From positions 75,001 to 139,000 of the forward strand of contig JAODUP010000859.1 in the NCBI GenBank assembly GCA_025642065.1: DNA of 64,000 nt, given 5' to 3'. This document shows, piece after piece, positions 28,425 through 40,039 of this stretch. The translations under genes were made by a program, and so were the position numbers. This stretch comes from Paralvinella palmiformis (taxonomy: Eukaryota > Annelida > Polychaeta > Terebellida > Alvinellidae). Position 1 is the stretch's first letter, and each line of letters starts with the position of its first letter. The notes below the pieces were generated by a model that was not told the DNA's origin, made no database searches, and worked only from the letters and a program-made list of their open reading frames with translations.

Positions 28425-29165
28425 ATCCTCCACTAAACCCCCGAAATATACCAGTCCACTTACCCTCGACATACACCAGTCCACTTACCCTCGACACACA
28501 CCAGTCCACTTACCCTCGACATACACCAGTTCACTTACCCTCGACATACACCAGTCCACTTACCCTCGACATACACCAATTTACCCATTACATACACCAG
28601 TCCACTTACCCTCGACATACACCAGTCCACTTACCCTCGACATACACCAATTTACCCATTACATACACCATTCCTTCTTACCCTCTACATGCACTAGTCC
28701 ACTTACCCTCGACATACACCAGTCCAATTACCCTCGACATACACCAGTCCACTTACCCTCGACATACACTAGTCCACTTACCCTAGACATACACCAGTCC
28801 ACTTACCCTCGACATACACCAATTTACCCATTACATACACCATTCCCTCTTACCCTCTACATGCACTAGTCCACTTACCCTCGACATACACCAGTCCAAT
28901 TACCCTCGACATACACTAGTTCACTTACCCTAGACATACACCAGTCCACTTACCCTAGACATACACCAGTCCACTTACCCTAGACATACACCAGTCCACT
29001 CTTATTCTACACACCCTGAATCCACTCACCCTCCACATACATCAGTTTACCCTCCACAAACCATGGTCTACTCTCCATCCACACATGCCGAGTCCACTCA
29101 CCCTCCACATACCATAGTCCACTCTATCACTACATACGCTGAGTCCACTCCCCTTCTCCACACAC
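28425..29165. repeat. 25-bp minisatellite, second array
   Basis: About 22 regular copies with core CCAGTCCACTTACCCTCGAC followed by ATACA, then more diverged copies from 28990 to 29165. A larger block containing CCAATTTACCCATTACATAC recurs, indicating local higher-order duplication. It is related to the intron 3 array in inverted orientation. Confidence 0.92.
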
Positions 29166-29261
29166 GCCAAGGATGAAAGGTCTTAATTATTGATATTCCG
29201 CACCACCCCCCATCAGCAATCTTTTAGCCAATCAATTATTTACTTAATTACGGAATTCTTC

Positions 29262-29340
29262 ATCAGCCACTTGGCGGCTTCGAGATACGGATCGCACCAG
29301 TTTCTAATACCACACTTACCACTGAGCCATCAACATCTGC
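29262..29340 (-). mobile_element. tRNA-like SINE head fragment
   Basis: The - strand has GATGGCTCAGTGGTAAGTGT and CTGGTGCGATCCGTATCTCG in A-box/B-box spacing. Weak evidence. Confidence 0.35.
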
Positions 29341-29436
29341 TTGTGTGGGATATGATGATTTATGATGAAAAATGTGTGTGTTCTATGTCCCTTGGAGAGC
29401 TGATGATATGTGTACATGTGTATGTTATGCTGTGTT

Positions 29437-29438
<2 letters not shown>

Positions 29439-29501
<63 letters not shown>
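29439..29501. repeat. (TA)n microsatellite
   Basis: About 31 TA units; a shorter TA tract follows near 29556-29569. Confidence 0.9.
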
Positions 29502-29503
<2 letters not shown>

Positions 29504-29639
29504 AAAACTAATATTAATATACAATATATATCATGTAACATATCATCAGCTCTCCATATATATATATATGGGGGAGGAGGTTATTGTTTGTTGAAGTATT
29601 TAGAATACCGATCTATCACCTCTGAATGAGCATTAATAA

Positions 29640-30255
29640 AGATTGGATAACTAACGAACGAACGAACAAGAAAAGAATGAACGTAGCCCCCCAATATCAC
29701 CATCCAGCGCCTACTCGTCTCTATCAAAGTGATATATTACTAAAATTATTCGGATAACTCGAAGCAGCGGCTCTCCGGCGTCAGCTCCTTATGGAAGATG
29801 TCACATTGTCTTGTATGTTGTAGCCGACAATCTATCTTATCGTTTTATCTCCCAAACATCATCTAACAACGAACACAACGCTTCATTACAACAGGCCACA
29901 CTCGGCTTCGGTAGAGTATAACCAACGAACGATTAAATTAGTAAAGTCTGGCTGTTTGTTTACCAAATTACCAAATAAAGTTAATTACGAACACAATCTG
30001 TTGTTTAATAAATGTGCCAGAGCTGAAGGCAGTTTTCTAAATATTATATCGTTCTTGCATTCAATTAATCGCTAAATTAGCCTGGGCATGTAGCCTATTA
30101 AGTTGAATATGTTAATTAGTCTCAATACGAGGTTAAGAGGCGACGTCTGTGACGGTCTAATGGTATTAAGTTTATTTAGATCTGGACAAATATTCTTCAA
30201 ATCTTAGATCTGAAGGCGTAAAATATCGAATTATACTGATTTATAGTTGACCTAA
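29640..30255. other. Non-coding stretch
   Basis: No feature recognised apart from a short (GAAC)n near 29653-29666. Confidence 0.5.
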
Positions 30256-30259
30256 CTGC

Positions 30260-30620
30260 TCGATATAATATAATATAATATAATATAATGTAATATAATA
30301 TAATATAATATAATATAATGTAATATAATATAATATAATATAATATAATATTAATATAATATAATATAATATATGAATTAAATTAATATAATGTAATGTA
30401 ATATTAATATAATGTAATAATGTAATATAATATAATATAATATAATATAATATAATATAATATAATATAATATAATATAATATAATGTAATATAATATAA
30501 TATAATATAATATAATTAATGTACATATAACTATAATACTATGACACTATACTATACTTAATATAATATACTATATATATATAATTATATGTAATGTAAT
30601 ATAATACAATACAATATATT
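30260..30620. repeat. (TAATA)n pentanucleotide array
   Basis: About 360 nt of TAATATAATA repeats with occasional TAATG variants, degenerating at the right end. Confidence 0.92.
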
Positions 30621-31388
30621 TATAATATTAAGGGTATTTTATCTCCGTCTGGATCAACTTGGGTTAGTTTAAAAGGCTCTTTATGCTGACAACGAAATTA
30701 TACATATTTGACTCATATAACCCAAACGTTTTTTATATGTAAATATGCTGTTTTATTGATATTATAAATAGGTTAATTTAAATAAATTGTTTTTAAAAAC
30801 CTGACGAAATATTTCTTTATTTGTGCAAATTTAATACAATTAGTAAACTTGTTCAACAGACTGGGAGCTGATGCATAGAAAGATTTCTCTCTGTACAGTA
30901 CTGTGTGGGTTTTGAGTACCGTCAAAAGTGAACAAGACTTTATTATTGATAAAAAGTCGTGTATTTGTACTATTTTGTTATAAATCTATTATAAAGAAGT
31001 TCATATCAATTACTGGCTAAATTATGGAATATTAATATAGTTCTCTTTAATGATGAAACTGATAACTGAACTAATGTCATGGCGTAATTATGACACCTTT
31101 AAAGCGTTTTGTTTATAAATGTTCAGATTTGTTTTTGGCTGAAACAGCCCTAATCGTCATAAAGTTAATTTCTCCAGTCAAATATGATTTGGAACATATT
31201 TTACGATCACAGAACAATACAATCATATAAGGAAACAAGTGACGAGTTTCTAGATTTGTTAGCCATTAAAGTGTATATTATTAATAATTTGGGTCGAAAG
31301 ATATACTAAGAATATGTTACTCAAGTAATCTTTTTAACAACAAACATAATTACTGGACATTATTGGCGCAGCTATCGTTTTAAAGCTT

Positions 31389-31607
31389 GAATAAAACCAA
31401 AGGTATATATGTTACAGTTAATTAGTATAATCAGGTAATATGTACATTACCTGACATTTTCAGGTGATGTGTATTAAATCTCAGTTAGCAATAGACGTAT
31501 TACCTGAAACTTTCAGGTGATATACATATTACCTGAAACTTTCAGGTAATATACATATTACCTGATTATACAGATTAACTGTAACATATATATCTTTGGT
31601 TTCATTC
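31389..31607. mobile_element. Palindromic MITE of about 219 bp
   Basis: The left arm begins GAATAAAACCAAAGGTATAT and continues ATGTTACAGTTAATTAGTAT, then AATCAGGTAATATGTACATT. The reverse complement of the right end gives the same order with few changes (GAATGAAACCAAAGATATAT first). The centre repeats ATTACCTGAAACTTTCAGGT, itself a hairpin. No coding capacity. A terminal-inverted-repeat element without transposase is the simplest reading. Confidence 0.8.
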
Positions 31608-31736
31608 AATGACAATGAATTTAGTTTCCAATTTACACTTACATATTTTTACAATTTATATTTTACACATTAAAATTATTCATTTGTGCAAATTGGGGGA
31701 CCTATGTAGCTAAGTAACTGTCTTCCCATAGTCCCC

Positions 31737-31879
<143 letters not shown>

Positions 31880-32064
31880 TATTTTCCATTGTATGGTACT
31901 TATATTAATTTTGTGTTTTATGTATCTTTGCAATGAATGATAATGAAGACTGAAATCTTTGTCGAGATGATGAATCTTGTGGATACCACATGAGGAAATC
32001 CGTAATGGGTCCTGGATACGGTTTCTGTGATAAAAGCAAACTGCAATAACTAACACTACAGATA

Positions 32065-32066
<2 letters not shown>

Positions 32067-32121
<55 letters not shown>
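32067..32121. repeat. (TA)n microsatellite
   Basis: About 27 TA units, ending about 140 nt upstream of the THAP-type start codon. Confidence 0.9.
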
Positions 32122-32127
<6 letters not shown>

Positions 32128-32261
32128 TTGGAATACTGAGTTCTAACCATTGACCTGAAAGAAAACTAGACCGAACACGCCCGCCAATTTGATGGCAAAA
32201 AGGTCCCAACTTCCGGTCGGGGCAAAAAGGAACGCAGACTGCAAAAATCAGGTTTATAAAC

Positions 32262-32338
32262 ATGGTGAATTATTGTTGTGTCGCTGGTTGCATAAGCCGT
32301 TGGCGTGGAAATAATACAAAAGGAATATCTTTTCATCG
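32262..32338 (+). CDS. First exon of a THAP-type zinc-finger protein (partial gene or fragment)
   Basis: The ATG at 32262 opens MVNYCCVAGCISRWRG, continuing to KGISFHR, with the donor GTAAGT right after. This matches the N-terminus of THAP DNA-binding domains: Met, then C-x4-C, then a basic region, then SFHRFP. Many THAP genes also have their first intron at this point. The rest of the domain (WxxA, CSxHF, AVPTIF) should lie in downstream exons; I could not find a convincing second exon in the window. It may be a live gene with a long intron or a relic of a THAP-bearing transposon. Sequences near it (32211-32230 and 32636-32655) form an inverted pair. Confidence 0.5.
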
Positions 32339-32339
32339 G

Positions 32340-33170
32340 TAAGTATGAGGAACGAACACGTTTAAAATAGCTGTTAAAGCGTTTTGTTTTTAAATTTAAG
32401 CTTAACTATTATAATTATATTTAGCCTATTCGACAACCCCTGGCCTCTCTCTGGCGTTTGATCCCAACTAGACTAGATGTACGGACTTGCATAAAACGAG
32501 ATTTACATTTCTGATGGCATATAATATGACAGGAGTAATACAGACTCTTTGCACACACAAAATTATAACGTATGCATTACAATAAATTTGCGTATTCTTA
32601 GGTTCAAAACTCGAGAGCGCAGCCGCGTCAACGTTGTTTTTTGCCCCTACCGGAAGTAAACGCTGTTTGGTTACGGTGGCCCAATCAAACATCACTGAGT
32701 GCTCGGTCAAGTCATTGGTTCTAACCGTACTTTGTCTGCTATTATCGGTCATCAGTGGAATATTTTACTATCCTGTTATGTTTATATAAATACCTTCATG
32801 TATAAGTTCGTTTACCGGTTACAATTGGAATCAAGTTATACGACGAAACGACTGATGGACAACCCTGCATTATATTATCAGACTATATGATATGAAATTC
32901 CATGAAATTGGGTCAGGTATCTGTGCCCATCCTTCGGAAACTGAAAGATACCAAGAGTCTCCTGTTCATCCCATTTCCTCCCGAACGATTCCTTGCCGCT
33001 GAAACGAGTCAAGCAACCTTTGGATTACGGCATCTTCTTCACCACCAGAGGGCGTCGGTAGTAATTATACAATATACTCATTTCTGATACCGCTCTGATA
33101 TCTCACTGTTATCTAACATTTGTCGATGACCTTAAGGTCACATCCGGTACACCTATAGAGAAACGTGTGG
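32340..33170. other. Sequence downstream of the THAP exon
   Basis: No second THAP exon recognised. Open frames of 60-95 codons occur on both strands without family similarity. Confidence 0.4.
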
Positions 33171-33171
33171 C

Positions 33172-33457
33172 AGTATAACACAGGTAGAAGCTTATATGTT
33201 ATACAACATAAATCACCATTAAAACAGTATAACACCGATAAAACCTTACTTGTTACATATAGAAATTACCATATAACAGTATAACATTGGTAGAACTTAA
33301 CCCGTTATACACAGAAATTACCATTATAACAGTATAGCATCGTTAGAACTTAATCTATTATATGCACAAAGCGCTATTATAATAACACAACACCGTTAGA
33401 ACTTAGCCCATTTGATGCAGCAGTCACCATTATAACAACAACACAACACAGGTAGAG
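33172..33457. repeat. Degenerate ~60-bp tandem repeat, about five copies
   Basis: Copies share ACCATTATAACAGTATAACA, then a C/G-poor spacer with GGTAGAACTTA and GTTATA. Identity falls to the right. Confidence 0.7.
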
Positions 33458-33736
33458 TCATTCCTTTTCCGGATACATATCTGGATTTTTCATCAAAACA
33501 CGTCCATAACAATACACGTAGTGAATATAACGGACGCAGAACCTTATGCGGAACAGACACGAGTCATCTAACATCATAACAAATTCGGGATCCGTCTTTC
33601 CGGACTCGGTTTTGTCATTATTTTTTGTGCCTTTTGTTTCCCAAAACCAATCCTTCCTCCTCGACCTGTTGTCGGCGAGATGATTTTTTCCTATCAATTT
33701 CTTCGCCGGAGCAGACGCCGACAAAACTGAACCCAC
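33458..33736 (-). CDS. Hypothetical 92-codon frame, possibly myristoylated product
   Basis: The frame starts MGSVLSASAPAKKLIG, which fits the N-myristoylation pattern (Gly2, Ser6). It goes on with a Lys/Asp-rich middle and an aromatic-rich end (RYIHYVYCYGRV). I recognise no family. The base composition is less AT-rich than the surroundings. It could be a small single-exon gene, a first exon, or chance; the opposite strand is also open for part of it. Confidence 0.2.
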   Translation of the reverse strand: MGSVLSASAPAKKLIGKNHLADNRSRRKDWFWETKGTKNNDKTESGKTDPEFVMMLDDSCLFRIRFCVRYIHYVYCYGRVLMKNPDMYPEKE

Positions 33737-33977
33737 TCCGTGGTGTGTACTGGCGTCGAAACAATCCCGGACACGTATCCGGATCGATACCTGGTACCTG
33801 TCTAATGAAAAATGGTACTTAAACCGATACTTAAGGACTGGATAAACGGGAGAGGGGGGGGGGACGAAGCGGGATTAGAAGGGCTTTATTCTGGATCAAG
33901 CTAATGGCGACGTTAATGTTGTTTGGAGAAGGACTGCTCGTCCATTTTCTGTTATGGCTTTTTGCGGGATGTGTTCG

Positions 33978-34120
33978 CCAAATGAATGGCCGAGCGACCT
34001 CCAAAGGTAATGAAGCGAAGTCAAAGATGAAACACCCTTCCGATATGCCCAGGCCGACATTCGAACACGTGTGGTAGAGATCTGTAGTCCAGCACGCTAC
34101 CGCTGGACCATGGAGGCGCC
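33978..34120 (-). mobile_element. SINE family A, 5' two thirds
   Basis: The - strand has GGCGCCTCCATGGTCCAGCG, GTGTTCGAATGTCGGCC and TTTGACTTCGCTTCATTACC, then CTTTGGAGGTCGCTCGGCC. It is truncated before the tail. A C run borders the head. Confidence 0.75.
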
Positions 34121-34189
34121 CCCCCCCCGTAGAAGCGTTGATCTCGATATTTATATTAGTTCGTTAAAAACCCCATCTATGTAAATATT

Positions 34190-34530
34190 ATCCGGATTGG
34201 TGGCGAGTACAGACTGGCCGTACCAACTGAGTACGTCCTAGTCGTACCAATCGCGTACACAATAGCAATACAAGACGAATACACATGATATGATCTGTAC
34301 CGATTGAGTACAAGCCAGCTGTCACAACGGAGTAGATACGGGCTGTACAAACCAGTACACGCCCTGTTTGCTAACCGGGTGTACACGAACTGTGACAACC
34401 GAGTATACACCAGCTGTGTCAATTGGATGGATATCAGCTGCACCAACCAAACAGCTGGGTCAATTTAATGTAAATAAACTGTGTCGAACTGAGTACACGC
34501 CTACTTTACCAAATGGATAGCTTTATGCCA
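34190..34530. repeat. Old degenerate tandem repeat with GTAC-rich units
   Basis: Irregular repeats of about 24 nt sharing ACCAACTGAGTACA and GCCAGCTGT words, strongly diverged. Confidence 0.5.
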
Positions 34531-34877
34531 ATTGTGTGCACAGATGACATGCAACGAGTAATGTAAAAGTACTCAAATGTGAGTAAAACTCCAGTTATTT
34601 CAGATAGATCTTCCAATTATTAATATTTTTCAGAAGTAATAAAAGATAATATCCCAAAAAATACAGTGATGTATAATACAAATGACTGCTGAGACATACA
34701 CATGTAAAATTGACTTTCGTTTATTGGATGCCCTGATGAATCGTTCAGAGTTTGTATTCACGATTCGTGATTCCTTGTGCCAGTGCCTTATCTTGCACTG
34801 CTAACACACACATACACTGACCGACTGACTGACTATCTAACTGAATGACCAACTGAGTGATTGCATTGCTTGCTTTC

Positions 34878-34878
<1 letters not shown>

Positions 34879-34914
<36 letters not shown>
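34879..34914. repeat. (TTGA)n microsatellite
   Basis: Nine TTGA units. Confidence 0.9.
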
Positions 34915-35183
34915 CTATTCATGCCTATACGCCTACTACACAATAGACTATTCATTATTATTCCCGAGGAGCCATCATATAACAAGAGAGAGTAAGTGAT
35001 GTCATAATGAGCTCTACGATGGATAACTTCATGTTTATTAATATAACTTATAATATTTATATCTTTACACACCAAGTATTATCCTTATCTGATGTTATTT
35101 ATTGTCTGAAGATTGTCTAAGAACGATATCACTTTATAAACTCTACTATAGTCAGGTATATACTCATATTGTAAAGTCAAGCA

Positions 35184-35187
<4 letters not shown>

Positions 35188-35243
<56 letters not shown>
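35188..35243. repeat. (TA)n microsatellite
   Basis: About 28 TA units. Confidence 0.9.
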
Positions 35244-35248
<5 letters not shown>

Positions 35249-35553
35249 GAAAAAGTAACAGCTGTACTGTTATTTGACCCATTTCTTGTAATTTGACTTT
35301 AGAAATATCTAAAAGTGCCCCATTGTTTCCTTGATTTCTTTCTTTGTTCAAGAACTTTATCAACAAATCATTTGTTAGATTATATTATCATTACATTTAG
35401 AATTATTTGTTATTTATGTTTTTGTGGTAAACCCCCCCCCCACTCAACTTGTTGTAGTTATTTTACGTGTTACATAAGTAGTTGTACCATCCGTAATGTA
35501 GCTTCGTCGTGGAAACCGTAAAATATATTTATTTTAAGAGTCTGAGTGTACAC

Positions 35554-36030
35554 AAGATCCAACTACCAGATACAACTACCATATACAACTACCAGATACA
35601 AATACAAGATACAAATACAAGATACAAATACAAGATACTAATACAAGATACTAATACAAGATACTAATACAAGATACTAATACAAAATACTAATACAAGA
35701 TACTAATACAAGATACAAATACAAGATACAAATACAAGATACATGTACAAGATACAAATACAATATACTAATACAAGATACTAATACAAGAAACTAATAC
35801 AAGATACAAATACAAGATACATGTACAAGATACATGTACAAGATACTAATACAAGATACTAATACAAGATACTAATACAAGATACAAATACAATATACTA
35901 ATACAAGATACAACTACCAGATACAAATACCAGACACAAATACCAGATACAAATACAAGATACTAATACAAGATACTAATACAATATACAAATACAAGAT
36001 ACATGTACCAGATACAAATACAAATCAGCA
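35554..36030. repeat. 13-bp minisatellite
   Basis: About 36 copies of ACAAGATACTAAT with variants ACAAGATACAAAT, ACAAGATACATGT and ACCAGATACAAAT. Variants occur in runs, as expected from local block duplication. Confidence 0.92.
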
Positions 36031-36052
36031 AATAATACGAACATATTTATGT

Positions 36053-36145
36053 GAACTTGATGTTTATTGAACTTGATGTTTATTGAACTTGATGTTTATT
36101 GAACTTGATGTTTATTGAACTTGATGTTTATTGAACTTGATGTTG
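36053..36145. repeat. 16-bp tandem repeat
   Basis: About six copies of GAACTTGATGTTTATT. Confidence 0.92.
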
Positions 36146-36194
36146 TATATTAGTTATTTTATGAGTGGTTATGTTTGAAATAAAAATATGTTTA

Positions 36195-36208
36195 TCGATC
36201 GATCTATC

Positions 36209-36265
<57 letters not shown>
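36195..36265. repeat. (TATC)n microsatellite
   Basis: About 17 units of CTAT/TATC. Confidence 0.9.
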
Positions 36266-36628
36266 GTTACGAGATCTATGTAATGCAACTGGATTACGTT
36301 TTTCTCACTACATGAGTCTTCCTGTGAGTACACATATATATGTCAATATGTAATTGGTACAAAGAAGTTATAACACTCGAGTACACAGTAGTTAGCGAAG
36401 TACAATCATTGAGTACCTTCCCTCTGGCCGAGCATCGCCGAGTATCAGTGAGTAAGTTCTTTTATCAGTAACATTAAAGCTGCGGTTTGGTCAGGATTTG
36501 TGACTAAGATGATAATTTCTAGTCGTGTTTTAGTCGTCTGGCTCTGTCTGGTAGTCGTTTACACGGAAACACAATTATAGTTTTATAAAAACTGGGGATT
36601 ATCTTTATAATAGTATAGACTAGATGGT

Positions 36629-36630
<2 letters not shown>

Positions 36631-36675
<45 letters not shown>
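36631..36675. repeat. (CT)n microsatellite
   Basis: About 22 CT units. Confidence 0.9.
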
Positions 36676-36679
<4 letters not shown>

Positions 36680-36915
36680 TGCGCGTGCGTGCTATACAGA
36701 CAGGAATGGGTCGAGTATTGTAATGATTTAGCACCAAGATAAGAGCGGATGGTTGCTTGAAGAAACAGGTATCCAGGTAAACACAGAAACCTGTAACAAA
36801 TTACAGGTCTGTTTGTTTTTCTCCTATCATTACAAGCAGTTAATATGTGAACATATCTTCCTGTCTTAGCTAGGATTGTTGATTGGCCAGATTCTTAACT
36901 CTCTCTCTCTTCTCT

Positions 36916-36918
<3 letters not shown>

Positions 36919-36962
<44 letters not shown>

Positions 36963-36971
36963 ATATATATT
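36919..36971. repeat. (TA)n microsatellite
   Basis: Two TA blocks separated by TTA, abutting the pogo-like terminal repeat. Confidence 0.85.
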
Positions 36972-36980
36972 ATTTTTTTT

Positions 36981-37135
36981 ACAGTCTAACCTGTTCCTAA
37001 CGCCACCTGTCTGGAAGCACCACCTGCCATAGACGCCACTTTTCCAAAGTCCCGATGCAAATCCCATTCAAACTGACCTGTCTGGAACCGCCACCTGCCC
37101 GACGCCGACAACGGCCAGTGTTTCGCGGTCCTAGG
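36981..37135. mobile_element. pogo/Tigger-like DNA transposon terminal region
   Basis: Begins CAGTCTAACCTGTTCCTAAC and GCCACCTGTCTGGAAG, then GACGCCACTTTTCC, then a second CTGACCTGTCTGGAACCGCC. The CAGT..AACCTGTCT..CGCCACCTGTC pattern is typical of pogo/Tigger-type terminal inverted repeats. A related piece lies at 37508-37558. No transposase is seen between them, so this may be a MITE or relic. Confidence 0.5.
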
Positions 37136-37507
37136 TCTACAATATTACCTGTCAAGTAACCGCCAGTTGTGATAATACCGGCGCTGATTGTCATTGGCCA
37201 CACACCACCAACATATTGACCAATAATGGCTCTTCCCCAATAATTATGCCCCCGACAGTATGGATGAAGTTTTGCGCTCACGGTGTCTTAACTATGTTAT
37301 ATAAAGGCAATTGATTCTTGATGAGCAAAGTGACATTTAAGACAATTAAAGTAATGATGTAATTAGCTCCCCGTCGGACAATGGCTAACATAACGCCAAA
37401 CAGAAAAACCTAGAAAATGTGTGAAAAACAGAAAACTGCTAAACGCGTTATGTTCAAATTGTAATTGCAATCTCTACCAAATATTTTGGATATAACATTT
37501 GTGCATG

Positions 37508-37555
37508 GAGTTCAACCTGTCTGGAAGCTCCACCTGTCTATAAACGCCACTTTTT

Positions 37556-37558
<3 letters not shown>
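37508..37558. mobile_element. Second pogo-like terminal fragment
   Basis: TTCAACCTGTCTGGAAGCTC followed by CACCTGTCTATAAACGCCAC and poly-T: the same word order as 36981-37040. Confidence 0.45.

Positions 37559-37559
<1 letters not shown>

Positions 37560-37606
<47 letters not shown>
37560..37606. repeat. (TA)n microsatellite
   Basis: About 23 TA units right after the pogo-like fragment. Confidence 0.9.
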
Positions 37607-37609
<3 letters not shown>

Positions 37610-37692
37610 TATCTACATTCGAACACTTGAAGCAGTGGGTTCGAATCTAGGTCATACGTGTGTTGGCCGACAAACAGACATGTATACAAACT

Positions 37693-37724
<32 letters not shown>

Positions 37725-38405
37725 AACACACAAAATCCACAAATCGACACACGCCTATATCCCGGCCCTATCAGTTATTTTAGGTTACGATCAAACGATA
37801 TCCCCACGCTGACTGAGTGGCCTTGACCGATCCGACCGGAACACAGACCCCGGAATCATCGGTAAATACCTGGTTACACTACCAGCACCGAGGTAGTCGG
37901 CAGATCCCGAAATCCGATCATCTCTCGGTGATGGGGTGCCGATTAGATAACGGATCTCCGTCCAGATGTCTTTTCTTATCCCCCGAACCATAACCAAGAG
38001 ATGGTATTACAGAGTTATGTAAACAATCCCGTTGTCTTTTGTGTATTCCCCTCTACCTCAAGTTGGCTTTTATCTCTCAGTTGATTGAACTTCGATCTTT
38101 TCTACCCGGCCAGGGATCGTTCCTGGATTATCTCTCGGGTACGTGCCGTTCACGTCTTTGGCGTAATGCGGCGCGTCGAGCAACCCCTCCCCCCAATCAC
38201 TGGCTGCTTTTTCCGGAGCAGGTAATTTTAATTAATCGAACGCGCGAAACCGAAATGCGCCTTAAGATAAGATAGTCCCTGGTTAGTATCCGAGGATAGA
38301 ACGACGTGTAACCATGGTACTAAAGACTGAATGAAAACAACCGGCCTCGAGGTCTGCGTGTTGATGAATTTGTAGAAAGGTTTATATTTAGGGAAGAGTA
38401 GGGGA

Positions 38406-38758
38406 GTGAGCTCCGGTGGCTTACCGGCTAAGCAGCCGGCACTTGGTGCCAACGGTCACAGGTTCAATCCCAGCAAGAGGTCGGAACTTTTCCAGAGATT
38501 AATTTCTCGGCTCACTACATCGTGGGTGGCTGAGCACGTTAAATGGCGCTGCCGTCTCCACTGAATTATTTAAAATAAAGGAGGTATTTCGGCTCCGTCT
38601 TTCCGTACTGCTCTTCTGTGAGTGGTGGGGGAGGGAAAAGAGATTTCTTTAACCCCCTTTCCCCAAAAAAAATTAAATTTTGGGCCCCCGAAAAAACCCC
38701 GGGCCCAGGGGCCTTTTTTGGGGATTTTCTCCCCCCGAAAAACAACAAAACAAACAGT
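38406..38758 (+). mobile_element. SINE family B, full length, with a corrupted 3' part
   Basis: Head CCGGTGGCTTACCGGCTAAG, B-box GGTCACAGGTTCAATCCC, and a body equal to the 27326 copy up to CTGTGAGTGGTGGGGGAGG. From about 38640 to 38735 the expected body is replaced by homopolymer-rich sequence (AACCCCCTTTCCCC, CCCGGGCCCAGGGGCC). The expected end then returns with TTCTCC..CGAAAAACAACAAAAC. Confidence 0.75.
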
Positions 38759-38794
38759 GAGATGCGAGGCGAGATTGGGTACTTTTGGGTATTA

Positions 38795-38802
<8 letters not shown>

Positions 38803-38838
<36 letters not shown>

Positions 38839-38840
38839 CT
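38803..38840. repeat. (TC)n microsatellite and TC-rich tail
   Basis: About 16 TC units, then degenerate TCTCT/TGTC pyrimidine-rich sequence to about 39020. Confidence 0.85.
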
Positions 38841-39887
38841 CTGTCTCTCTTATTTATTCTCTCTCATTCTCTCTATCTCCATTCCCCTCCCCCCCTTCTC
38901 TCTCTATCCTCTCTCTCCCAAACTGTCCACCTATCCGTGTATTTGTCTGCAAATCTTGCTACTTATCTGTCTGCCTTCCTGTCTGTCCATTTGTCTGTCT
39001 GCATGTCTGTCTGTCCAAGATCATCACGTAGCAGGCCTGACGCCACGATGACCTACGTACCTAGTTGGATGTACTGGGTAACCCCGTGGAGTTGATCTGG
39101 TTTAGAAGTACAAAGTATATATTCGCTAAACATAACCAAAGATTGGGGTATTAGCCCTCAAAATAAAAAAATTGTCACCTCATTCCAAGATGAGGTACTA
39201 TAGGTTTCAGGTTACAACAACCTTGTAACCGATGTTTGTTATTTGCCAGCTTCTTTCTGCTGCAGATGTATCGCTCTATAAACTATGTAGTACCATCATC
39301 ACCGCACGCTGATCCAGAGACTGTCTGTACCAGTCAGGATCATCTCTATCCAGATTGCCTACGCCTCATCAATATAACAGCCAGGTAACCGACTGTTATA
39401 CCAGGAACGCCCTCTATTGCCGTGGATCTGTAACCTTGCCAAAAAGCCGGCTTGATCAAAGCTTAAATATCTAATGGTTTCATGCTCTATTTACGTTTTG
39501 GAATCGAGTTCAGAGAGGGATCTTTGTACGAGTGTTCCGCGTTCACTTTTAGGTTTAATGAGTTTGCGTACTAGCGAAACGGAAACCCTTCTAATCCCGA
39601 AGGCTAATTACATCTCTAACCCCACCCCCATACACGGGAGCCAAGGGACGGCCCTGAAGGTCAACCTATATAACAATTAATAACCATCTGACATTAGATT
39701 CAGAAACTATCACGTTTCATGTTAGAGTACACATCTAAGGCTGGTATGTCTTACTTCTGGTACACGTACCTGTGCAATTCGGTGCCATTCTCGATTCGAT
39801 AGATTGTAGATCGATTTTTTAAAATGTTTCTTTCAAGGGTAATCCACAATAATCTCTGATCGATGACGATGATGGTGGTGGTGATAG

Positions 39888-40037
<150 letters not shown>

Positions 40038-40039
40038 AC

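Noticed and set aside
28354..28869. 171-codon Thr/Pro/Ser-rich frame
   Set aside because: Translation of the 25-bp minisatellite; the frame shifts with each unit and there is no conserved start.
32902..33087. Second THAP exon candidate (61-codon frame)
   Set aside because: It contains IPFPPERF, but no acceptor gives the required phase after FH(R), and the downstream W, CxxH and AVPTIF elements are missing.
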